Positions 44,501-56,500 of a DNA stretch of 64,000 nucleotides are shown in pieces (position 1 is the first letter of the stretch; each line of letters begins with the position of its first letter). The notes beneath the pieces are model-generated. The model ran no database searches. It had not been told where the DNA came from and worked only from the letters and a program-made list of their open reading frames with translations. Both the position numbers and the translations under genes were made by a program. The DNA comes from Chinchilla lanigera (Eukaryota > Chordata > Mammalia > Rodentia > Chinchillidae): the NCBI RefSeq assembly GCF_000276665.1, contig NW_004955418.1, positions 2,379,894 to 2,443,893 on the forward strand, read 5' to 3'.

Positions 44501-47500
44501 AAGGCCCTGTCTCAAAAAATAAGAAGGGTTGCGGGTATAGCTGGGTGCTAGAGCACAGTACTTCCCTAGCGTGCATAATACCCTGGGATCAACCCTAAGT
44601 ATCACAAAAAACACAACACTGTTCAGCACGAACCGTTGCTCACTGAGGTGTGTTGTATGGTACACACATCCTTCCAGTGTTCTGACCTATTAACCTTGTC
44701 CTGTAAATCTATATAAGTAGAATTTTTGAGTCCTAAAGTGTATACATTTGTAATTTGGTTTGTATTGCCACATTGCCCTCCATTGAACCAAATTTATACT
44801 ATCACTACCAGTGTCTCAGTGTACCTATTTCACTATCCCGTCACCAGTAGTCAATTTGTTTATTACATCTGGTAAGTGAAACTTGTAAATTGTGGTTTTC
44901 TTTTCCATTGACATTTTTATAAAAATACTGTCTTTCCTATTTTTTTTTTTGTTTTATTTTAAAGAGAGTAGTAAAAAAAAAAAAAGAACAGTAGCAGCAT
45001 ACCAACATCACAAACATAAACAAAACAAAGCAAGAACATTAAAAGTGATATAGGGTTTCAACAAAATGATAGGAATTAACAGTGGTTGTCACATTACATA
45101 TTGTTATCTTCAGCTTCATTGCTCAGGTTATCAGATACAAGAATGGAAGATTGTTCAAACCATTAAAGACAGTAAAAAATGATTATTAGATAAAACATTA
45201 GAGATAACACAGAGTTTCACTAGACAAGGTGGTAGGAGTTCACCAGTGGTTGTTCCGTTGCATTTTTTTTCAATTGAGAATATATTATTCTTTTTTTATT
45301 TTAAAAATAAAAGGAAGAAGATATTAATCCATTGCATATTGTTGCCTTCAAATCAGTTGCTCAGATCTTTTCTATTTTTAACTGCCCATAAGCTTTGTAC
45401 CTTTTTCTGTTTGATGGTTGGAATTTTTCCTTTTTGATTTATTAAGAAAATGCACTTTTTGTGTGTGTTTTTTGAGACAGGGTCTCGCTGTACAGTTCAG
45501 GCTGGTCTTGAACTCACTTTGTAGCCCAGGCTGGCCTCAAACTCTCAACAGTCCTCCTGCCTCAGCCTCCTGAGTACTGGGATTACAGGTGCGCCACCAA
45601 GGAAAATGCACCTTTACAGTTATCACCACCAATACTTGTTTTCAGTTTGTTGTGTGTTTTTGTTTGTTTTTGGTTAGTTATCTTTTGACTTTCTTAAGTT
45701 CATTTTTGGTAGTATTCACTTTGTAATTTTTTTCTTTCCTCTTTATTTTTTTTTCGATATCCTTCCATCCCTTCCCCTCCCTGCCTTTCTCTCCCCTTCC
45801 CTTTCTTTAAATGGAGCTCTACTACTGAGTTACATCGCAGCCCTTTTTTATTTTTTGAGAAAGGTCGTGTTGAGTTGCCCAGGGTGAGCTTGAATTTGTG
45901 ATCTTTCTGCCACTCTCCTGAGTATCTGGAATTATAGGAATGGGCCCCATTTGAGAGTATAAACTTACTTTCTTTTTAAAAATACTTCTGGCAGGGCAAG
46001 GTGGCACACACCTATGATCCCAGCACTCGGGAGGCCAAGGCAAAAGGATTGCTGAGTTTGAGGCCAGCCTAAGCAACATAAGCAAGTTCAGGGCCAGCCT
46101 GGACTACATAGTGAGACCCTGTCTCCAAAAAAAGATACTATTCAAAAATACCTGGGTTTATCATTAAATTTTCTATAAAATGTGTCCACCCCAGGGCATC
46201 TTCATTGGTAGTGCTTTCTGAAAGTTAGAATTATTCGTGTATTGCAAGCACTGAGAAACTCCTGGAATGTAGTTACCTCTTTTCCAAAGTGGAGTTCAGA
46301 AATATTTGGGAAACCAGCAGACACCCAAGAGGAAGGAGATAGCTGTCACTTGTGGGTCACAGGGATCCTGTGTGGAAGCAGTGTGCATTAGAAAGAAGTC
46401 TGGTGAGGTCTTCCCAAACTCTTCTTTCCTGCTAGGAAGTCACCAGCGTACTACTTGTCTTGGGCTGAGGAGAAACACAGCAAGCTGTAGTGTGTACGTG
46501 GGCTCAGAAGTCCGTCATTTTTGAAGGCGAGAATTCTGAGAAGGAAAGATGATAATGGCAGGGCCTGCCGGCTCATAGGGTAGAAAAAATACAGGGTCCC
46601 TGCAAGACTTAGTGATTCACATTTTGAAGGAAGAGAAGTTGCTCTCTGCAAAAAGAGATGCCAACTCCTACAGACTGTTACAAATGAGAGACTTGTGTTC
46701 AGCCAACCTGTAGTCTCCTGCCTCAGTTTAGATTGGGAACTTTGCTTTTGTGTGAGTGTTGGGAGCTCTGTTAACACAGCAGTGGTGTTCTCTTTGCCAG
46801 TCTGCAGGTATTCTGCTAGAGCCGTGTAGCGACCCCGAGGATGGCGAAGATGGCTGTCTTGAGAGGTAAGCATTGCTCTTGTTGCTGACAGATCACTTTG
46901 AGAATTGGAGCTTTTCACAGATTTGGGGGTGAAATTCTTAGATGAATCTATTCATTATAACATACAGTTGAGGTGATCTAAAAAAATTTCCACACTTTTT
47001 ACTTTAATGAAAGGCATAAAATTTATTGAGTCCACAAATACTTTCACAGCTTCAAACAGACATCAGTTATAATTTGGAAAACATTCAGAGGGAGGAACGT
47101 AACCTTCCTGGAGACACCTAAAACATTTTAGTTGATTTATAGAACAAATTGGAATTTATTGATATTCTGTGCATCCCTATCAGTGAAGTATTAGAGCTAT
47201 AGCTAACTAAGCAAAGGGTACAAGCCAGAAATGGTGTCTATGACTATAATCCCAGGGCTCAGGGAGGCCGAAGCAGGAAGAGTGCAAGTTAGAGCTGGTG
47301 TGATAGTGCATGCCTGTAATCCTAGCACTTGGGAGGCTGAGGCAGAAGGATTGCTGCAAGTTCAAGGCCAGCCTGTACTATATAGCGAGATCCGGTCTCC
47401 AAAAAAAAGTGTATTAAAACTTTCTTAGGAAAGATGAATTGATATTCGGAAAATACATGACTAATTTTAAACAGGTGTAAATATTGAGAGGTGGGAAATT

Positions 47501-50500
47501 ACTACTTCGCTGATAATCTGCTGACTAGGTTAAACTCTGTTAATGCCATTGTCTGTTACTGATGAGTAGGAAACTGTTGTCTGAGGGTAAGTAAATTCTT
47601 TGGAGCCATGTCTCTGGAGTGTCCCATACTCGGAAGGTCCACAGATTTCCTGCTTACAGCAGATCCTTGTGCTTCCTTTCAGGAGGCAGAAATGATCCTC
47701 TTCCAGCCCAGGGAGTTTTGGAGCTATGGGCTGAAGATGTAAGATAAACAGCAGTAACAGGCATCCCCAGAATGATGACATCTGGATTTGATAGAGCAAT
47801 AAGGATCCACTTAGTGAGGACTCAATCTTTTTGGAAAAAGCTCTTTCCTCTTCAACTTGTGTATAGGTTAGCAAACTTATTTTTAGATCCAAAAAGTACC
47901 TTGGTTAGAGGATTGCATTTTGCATGTTTAAGACTGAAGTTTCTCAAATTTAGGTGACTAGGTTTTCTAGTCTAATAGGTGGCATCTCTTATTCCCACCT
48001 CAAGCAAAGGCCTCAAGTTTGTCAGGAAACTGCTCAGCAGGCACACACTGATTATGTACGTGAGATGACTCACCATCTGTAGATCAAGCCCTCTCCTGTT
48101 TTGCTCTCTTACTGTGGCCAGTTAGAAGAGGTACTTGGGTTTATTGTAAATTGCCACAAGTTTCTTTGAGAAATAGAACCTTCCCACATAGGTGTATTTA
48201 TAACCTACTATGTAATAGCTGATACTTTGTTGCCTGGCCATATATGTAGAGATCATTTATGGCAGTTTACAGTAACACTTGTCCCTAACAGGGGTTTGCT
48301 TTTCTGGGGGAATACCTTTTTTAATGTTACTTTTTTTAAGTTTAGTAACACCTTTAAGATTTCTTAGGCACATATACAGCCCTAAACCTTTTTGCATATG
48401 GTGTCCAAGGATTATGTCTACAGTGTACGTTTTTCAGTTTCTTAGTGCTTAAGTGTTACTGTTAAATTTTGAAAAAATAGAATTTTAGAAGTAACCTTCT
48501 TTGGTTACAGTATACCTTGTGATAAAACAGATTTAAAATAAAAGATACAGTCATACTTCCTAAAATATCTTTAAAGTCTCTGGGAGAAATAGTGATTTGG
48601 TTAAAAATAAACATTTATTTTACAGAATCTTTTCTATTAAACATTCATATTTTTTGGTTATTGTAGATTTTAATTTTCTTTTTATAGAAGTTTATTTTGG
48701 CGGTGCTTTGTATTGGGGGTGGGGAACATTACTTACTTTTTCTAACTCTGAAGTGATTCTGTGGATCTTTTCAGTATTGTGATTTTCAGATATAGGGCTC
48801 CAAAGAATGGGCATAAGCCCAGTTGTTTTCTCCTTGTACATTTTAAATGCTGCCTCTGCTGGGGAAAAGAGGATCTAAGAAAGAAATGTGTAATAATTGT
48901 AGTGTTTTTATTCTCAGCATACTAATAAATGTACTTGTATTTTTAGGAAAGGCTGTTTGGTATTTGACAGTGATAAATTGTCACACTTGGTTCTGGTAAG
49001 TATTTTCATTTTATAGTTCTTTAAAAAATTGCCTATGTTTATATATCAGTATTACATCTGGCCTTTAACTCTTGAATTGGATATGTTTAAAGGAGCTATA
49101 AGTATAAATAGAAATAATCAAATGTTTTATTGTTAAGCAGCTTAATTTTTACTTTTGGTGATAGGATTCTTGATTATGAGAGTAGTTTCATGAATTTGAG
49201 ATTCAACTTTGTCTCCCAGTGAGACATATTATAAAACTGCAGGTTTAGCTGGGTGTGGTGGCATATACCTGTGATTCCAGCACTCAGGAGGCTGAGGCAG
49301 GAGGATTGCTGCAAGTTCGAGCCCAGCCTGGACTGCATAGTGAGACCTAGTCTCCAGAAAACAAAAATAAAACAAAACAAGAAACCTGCAGGTTTATATT
49401 TGAAAATAGTTTGGATGGTAAGAGTGAGATAATGGGCTATATAGACATACTAAACTAATAAAGTTTACACCAGGGCCAGGTGTGATGGTGCGTGTCTGTA
49501 GCTCCAGTTACTTGGGAGACTGAGGGAAAATTATTGCAAGTTTCAGACCAACCTGGGCAATTTCGCATGACTCTAACTTAAAATAAAACAATTAAAAATA
49601 GCTAGGCAAAGGAAACAGCCAACAGAATAAAGAGACAACCTACAGAATGGTAAAAAATTTGCCAGCTACACCTCAGATGGAGGATTGATATCTAGAATAA
49701 ATAAAGAACTAAAAAAAAAAATTAGAACCCCCCCCATAAGAGACCCAGTCCAAAAAATGGGCAACTGAAATGAACAGACATTTCTCAGAAATAGTACAAA
49801 TGGCCAATATAATATATACGTGAGAAAATGTTCAGCATCTCTGGCCATCAGAGAAATGCATATTGAAACAACTTTGAAATTTCATCTTACTCCAGAAGGA
49901 ATGGCAGTCACCAAGAAATCAAACAATGACAGATGTTGGCGAGGCTGTGGGAAAAAGGAACCCTTCTACTTTGTTGGTAGGAATATAAACGAGCAAACTA
50001 CTTTGGAAATCAGTATGGAGATTACTCAAGAAACTAAAACTAGAAAACCCATTTGACCCAGCTATTTTCCTTGTAGGTATCTTTCCAAAAGTTAAAGACG
50101 TCATGTTACAGTGACCCATGCACACCTGTGTTCATAGCAGCACAACTCATAATCGACAGATGAAGGACAAAGAAAATGTAGTCTAGATACACAGTGGCGT
50201 TCCAGTGTGCCATGAAGAAGAAACTTGAGTCATTTGTAGGAAATGGATGCACCTTGGGACCATAATGTTAGGTGGACTAAATCAGACACACAGGCTTAAA
50301 TATCATATGGTTTCTCTTACATGAGAAACCCAAAGTACAGATAAAGAGCAAAATAAAAATAGATAATAGGAAACAGGGAGACAAATCTTTTTTCCTTTTT
50401 TTTTTTTTTTTTTTTTGGTGCTGGGAATTGAACTCAGGCCCTTGCACTTGCCAGGCAAGTGCTATGCCACTGGGCTATCTCCCCCGTGGGAGACAAATCC

Positions 50501-53500
50501 TTTGCAAATGGGAAGGGGATTAAGAGATGGCAGGCAGTGGGGAAGAAACCAAGTGATGGGGAAGGGAACATAAAAAGAATTAAGGTGTGTCATGTACATG
50601 TACCAACCAGCCACATGCATGTGTTCATTAGGTACTGCAGACATACTAAGAGGGAAAGGCTGGGGATGCAGTTCAGGGTAGTATGCTTGCCTCCTATGTC
50701 CAAGGCCCTGGGTTCAGTCTCCAGTGCCACCACCACCCCCAACAATGATAAGTGCAAATTGGCTTTAAGCTGGGTCTAAAGAGCTTCATAATTGTGAAAT
50801 ATTTTTTTTATTTTAAAATACAGGAATCTAGTAGCAAGATATGTGACTTGAATGCCAACACTGAATCAGAAGTGCCAGGAGGTCAAAGTGTTGGTGTTCA
50901 AGGGGAAGCAGCATGTGTCCAAATTCCACATTTAGATCTGAAGAGTGCTTCTGATGGTGATAAATGGGAAGGTAATTTTACCACACACATCATTTTCCCG
51001 ATACTGTTATTTGTAGCTGAAATTACCCAAAGAAGTTAGAAACTTCTGTCCTTTTCTGGACAACCATATTTGTCTTAATCTTCTGTTCTTCCTTTCATAT
51101 GAGTGAGTGAGTGAGTGTTTTTACCCAGGTACACTAACAGTATTATGGGGCAGCTATCTCATATGAACTAGAACTTGCCCGTCTGGTCCATTAGCTTTGA
51201 AAACAGATGTTAGAATTAATTAAATACTTTGGATAGGCTTTTGTTAATGGTTAAGCCAGGTGCTATCTCCCAGTCTTTGCAAATCCGGTGTGCTAGGGCT
51301 TAGGGTCATAACTGGTTTAAACAGGTGGCCTGTAGTAGTTAGGTACCTTTATTTATATCTATCAGGAAAACTCTTTTTGAAAAGTAATCCTCCAGGGCAC
51401 CTATAAACAGATGCTGTATCATATCTCTGTCTCTGGATTAGGCAAAAGTATGATGGACTGACCCTAACAATTTTTACAAAAGAAAGAAGTTTTAAATTTA
51501 ACAAGCAAACAACATGGGTATTTGCATTTCTCAGAACTTAGCAAATGTACACTTAAGATCTTTGCATTTCATTGTACATAAAGTTTTCTTCTTACGTTAA
51601 GAGAATCTGAAAAGCCAAACAGATGAATGACCTGGGTACTGAAGTGTTTATGAGGAAATAATACATCTGCAGTTCACTTTGAAATCAGGGAAAAGAAAAG
51701 GTGGTTAATGAGGTAGATGTTATAAAGCAGTGTTAATAAAATGTTACTTGTAGAATTCAGGTGATTAGTAATTTGGGTGCTCACTGTAAAATTCTTTAAA
51801 ATTTGCTGTCTTTTTGTAAAGTTTGCAGTAAAATGGCGGAGGAGAAGGTAAATGAGCAAATTTGGAGCCAAGAATTTCTGGATCACACACCTTTCTCTAA
51901 ATAAAAAATGAGACAACTTAGGAATCTTAAACCTTCTGTTCACTTGGATGTAGATCCCTGGGTTATGGCATTAGCAAGAATTGCAGTGCTGATGTAATAG
52001 ACTTCCTTCATAAGGCTGGTCCAAGAGCGAGAACATATGAACATGGATGTGTTACGGTCCAGGCATTTAAAAAAACACCAAGTCCTGTTTGTACCCGTCT
52101 TTATTGCTGCCTTCCTCCCACCTTCCTTGGGTCTAGGTGTGGGCATGTCTGTGGCACGTTATGTTAACTCAGACTGTGTTAGGTGGTTGTCTTTTTCTTC
52201 CCTTTCATTCCTCTTCCCTTTCCCTTCCCCTTCCCTTCTTTTTCCTTTCTTCTTCCTCTTCCATTTCTCCGCTACTCCCCTCCCTTTTTCTTTCCATCTT
52301 TTCTTGTCTTTTGCTCTCTCTTGTTCTCTCTCCTCTTGCCCTTTCCTTTCTTTTCCCTTTTCTCACTAAGTTCCTCAGTTTGGCCTCAGACTTGCAATCC
52401 TCCTGACTCAGCCTCCCAAGTAGGTGGTATTAAGATGTGTGCCACCATGCCCAGCTGGGACGTTACCTTTTATTTGCTTTGATCTGGATTATTCAAGACT
52501 TCTGGAATTTATGAAAAAGCTCCTTGGGCCTAGAGGATCTGTGAACATACTGGTGACAGTGAGATCCAAATGACCTTTTCAGTGTAGTCATTGAAAAGGA
52601 ACAGTGGTTAATAGAACATCTCTTGGAAGCCTGGTAGGAGAGGCATCTGGAAGATGAAGTTGTTACACTGATAAAGCACTTTTGCTCTTTTTCTCTTAGA
52701 ATATGCAGATAAATAGTAATTTATGATCTTTGGCGTGCGGGTTTGATACATTTTAAGGATAGCAGAGCAGTTGTTTTCCATTGTCTGAGGGGATTGGGCA
52801 GTGTCTGTCTAGCTTTAGCTTTCTGGAGGCTCCCCCAAAGCAAGCACTGGGCTTTTTTTTTTCCTGGACTGTAACCCCTCTACCTTGTTGTAGAGAAAGG
52901 AGGTAGTTACCTGTAGACTACTGATCCCTAACTTTGTTTCAAGGCTTGAGCTGCCCTATTACCCACCTGACTCAGTACTCATAACAAGTCCTCCTGCTGG
53001 CTTTTCCAGGGCAGGGCTAGGACTCAGCGACCTTCAGAAAGGCAACAGTAGTAGGTAGCTAAGTGACTTTTCCAGTATGGACCATATGTGTGTAGGACAA
53101 TAGCTGTCAGTAGACCATATTGTCCCCTCCAACTTTGTCATCAATATGAATGTTAATTTTCCACAATTAAGTGTTAGGATATTCTAAAATTTAAAAAGTC
53201 TCTCAGGAAAACAAATTAGTGAGCTGGGTGTGGTGGCACACACCTGTAATCCCAGTACTCGGAAGGCTGAGGCAGGAGGATTGTTGTGAGTTCGAGACCA
53301 GCCTGGGCTACAAAGTGAACTCAAGGCCAGCCTGAACTGCATAGCGAGACCCTGTCTCAAAAAGACAATAAAAAAAGACAAAAAGAAAACAAATTACTTT
53401 AGACTTTGGATATTTTGGAATCAGAGATTTATTTTATTATTTAAATATTTTGGTGGAGTGCTCACTTCGGCAGCACATATACTAAATATTTTGGTGGAAC

Positions 53501-56500
53501 TAGGGATTGAACTCAGGACCTTCACACTGAGTTACATCTCCAGCCCTTTTAAAATTTTTTTACTTTGAGACAGTCTCATTCAGTTGTTAAGCTCTCCAGG
53601 CTGAGTCCTCCTGCCTCGGCCTCCCAGTGTGCTGGGATTACAAGTGTGTGCCACCACATCAGGCTGAGAAACATATTTTGTTTGATGTGACTCCTCTTAA
53701 TAGGAATGACTGAACCTAGGAGCACCTCACCGTTGCCTGGTATATGTTGTTTTTTACTTTCTTCAGAGGGTGGTCAGCAGAGCACAGTTAGCAAGCAGCA
53801 GCACGTGACTACCCCAGTGAACATTTGTAGCTGCTCTTCAAAATGTCTTGGTAGTGGAGGTAGAAATCATCTTTCCTTCAGATTCTCTCCTGTAAACTAG
53901 GGAATGAAATATAGTAGTATCTTTTCAGAGTATGAACCAAGGGAGAGTTGTTTGTTTTTTTTTTTTTTTTCTGTCAAATCAATTATATCGAAAAGCTTCA
54001 AGTAGAATATGGTTAAGAATTTCCATTTCTCTAGTCTTACATTTGAGTTTTAATAAAACAGCATTACTTTTTTTTTTTGCCTTGCTTGCTGAAATGGAAA
54101 TGTATCTTTGTGTTAAAGTTCGGTTTAATTTCCTTAAATAAAGTTTTAGAGCAGAATGCCTAACTGGTCTTAGGGAAATGTTTTTGGTATATTTGGCTTT
54201 GTGTTATGTGTATGGTTTGTTCTGACTGTGCTGTGTGTTCACTTTAGTATTTTTTGCCATTTTTTTCCATTTTATTAGCGTCATGCCCTATCACTTTCCC
54301 CCTCATTGATTTCCAAACAATGCATCTGCAGAGAGATGGGGAGGGTAAGTATGGTTCACCGTGGTTTAGTTTTCTTACTTCTTACGGTTCACTGTGTTTA
54401 TTAGCCCTTCTCCTGCTGTCCCTGAATTGTAGGAAAACTTTTGGGTTGAAAATGATACCCAGAAAAAAGAGCTTTTGTCATTTCCTTCTTTTCTTAGGAG
54501 GTTTATCTAAATGTTCATTATTGGTTATTTATTTGCTGGGACGCAGGTACAAGGGTTGCTTTGAAATCACTTTACTGCTGGGTTTACTGTGGGGTTGCAC
54601 GCTTTGTACCTAATTTTTAGTTAACAGATTAACCTGGCTTCAGAAACAAATTTAAATTTTGTCCTTACCACCCTGGGAAGAGGTAATGCTTTAAAATGCT
54701 AATGCATAGAGTTAAATTACTAAAGCAGCATCTTCACTACTATGTGAAAAAGAAAGCATCACTTTTGGGATTTTGACACTGTCAAGCCATCTGTTCATTT
54801 TTGCTATTGTTAATAATAATAGCATCAAAGTTTTAAAATTTAGTTATAAATAAAGCTAATGAGTAGATGGGTTTTTTTTTTTTGGTTTCCTTCCTTGGTT
54901 TTTTCCCCTCCTTCCTTGTACTCCAGTTATACTTAATCTCATATTTGGAGTATATTTGTAGATTGTGTGTATGACCAGTATATGTTCTATATGTAATCAA
55001 ATCCTACTTGTGCAGGTACATTAGTGGCATGGTTTCATTTGAAAGCATACAGGTTAACTCCAGAGAATAAATGTGCTTTAACACTAGTGCTGTTAAGGTT
55101 TGTGTCCGTTATACTACTGTATTATTACACTATATATTATACATAAAAACCTCAAAACTGGAGATAACCACCAGTTTAATGTGAGAGGCCAAGTCCTAAC
55201 AGTGAGCTTGGTCCTCCTTTAGGAATGGTGGAGTTCTGGAGTCAGAGAGCTAGAGAAGAGTTTTTGTTCTGTGTAGCATGGACAAGAGCTTCCACATTTA
55301 ACTATAGCCACTTGATAGTGAGGGACAGTTTATTTACCTGGAAGCATTTGACTTCACAGTTAAATTACTAATGACTCTTGAATGTTCACTTTTTCTAGAT
55401 AAACAGTTTCCTCTGCTTGAGAAGTAGTTTTCCTCTAGAAAACCCTAACACAGATGGAGAGGTCTCTCTTTCATGTATTTAAAAAAAAAGAAATATTTTT
55501 CTATATAATATCTTCAGAATATTAAGGTAGAATTGGATTAAGTGGCACCTTTAGAATTAAATTTTAAAGAGCTTGACAGTGTCTTTTCTTGCTTTGCCAC
55601 TGGGTTCAGAAATTTGAGATTATAGCTCCTTATATGAAAATAGAACTCTGGCTTAAAAAAGAAGCTTGGATATTTTTAAATTATAGTAAGCATTACGATG
55701 ATTGTAAAGATCCTAGGATCTTTTTTGCTTTCAAAAGATATGTGACAAATATATGAGACATTACATAATGATAGGATTTAAAGAACATATAGCTTGTGTT
55801 TTGTGATCTTTTCCCATGTAGGGTCGAGACCCATGGCACTGTTCTGTGTGTTTGCTTACAGAGCCGTTTCCTGCATTTAAGTCTTGGCAGGAAGACTCTG
55901 AGTCTGGAGAAGCGCAGCTGTCTCCACAAGCTGGAAGAATGAACCCTCACCCCCTGGAAGAGGACTGTCCTCCAGTGTTATCGCATCGCAGTTTAGATTT
56001 TGGGCAGAGCCAGCGTTTCCTACATGATCCAGAAACACTGAATTCCTCATCTAAAGCACTTTCCTACGCTAGGTATATGATTTTTGTGACCTTATCAAGA
56101 GGTAACTCCTGTTATGTACCCAGGTCTTAAAATTGGTTCTGACTTTTCTGCACAGTTTAAACATGTAAAAGAGCTCTGATATGCTAGGTGTGTTTCTTTT
56201 CTGCCTTTGCCCAAACAAATTTTAAATTACTCCAAATTCTTTTCATTACTGCTTGTGTTAATTTTTTTTTTTTTTGTACTGGGAATTGAACTCGACCTCA
56301 TGCTTGCCGGGCAGGCGCTGTGCCACTGAACTATATCCCCAGTCCTACTTGTGTTAATTTTATAGTCTGTAATAACATACTTTTTTAATTTTTACTTTAG
56401 TGGTAGGGCCTTAACTTCATGTACTATACTTAACTGGTGATAGTGTATCGGGGCAGTGAGAGATACGTTTTTTTCTTTCTTGAAGCAGGGTTTTGCTGTA

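Noticed and set aside
51102..51119. Short (GAGT)n run
   Set aside because: Four to five units only; ordinary simple sequence.
51833..51904. 23-codon ATG frame (starting MAEEK) with a good Kozak context
   Set aside because: Short, with no conserved domain and no splice sites in FAM13B phase; most likely chance in AT-rich intron.
54254..54613. 119-codon hydrophobic open frame
   Set aside because: It is the frame of the 66-nt optional exon read through its donor. The hydrophobic part after 54344 is intron.
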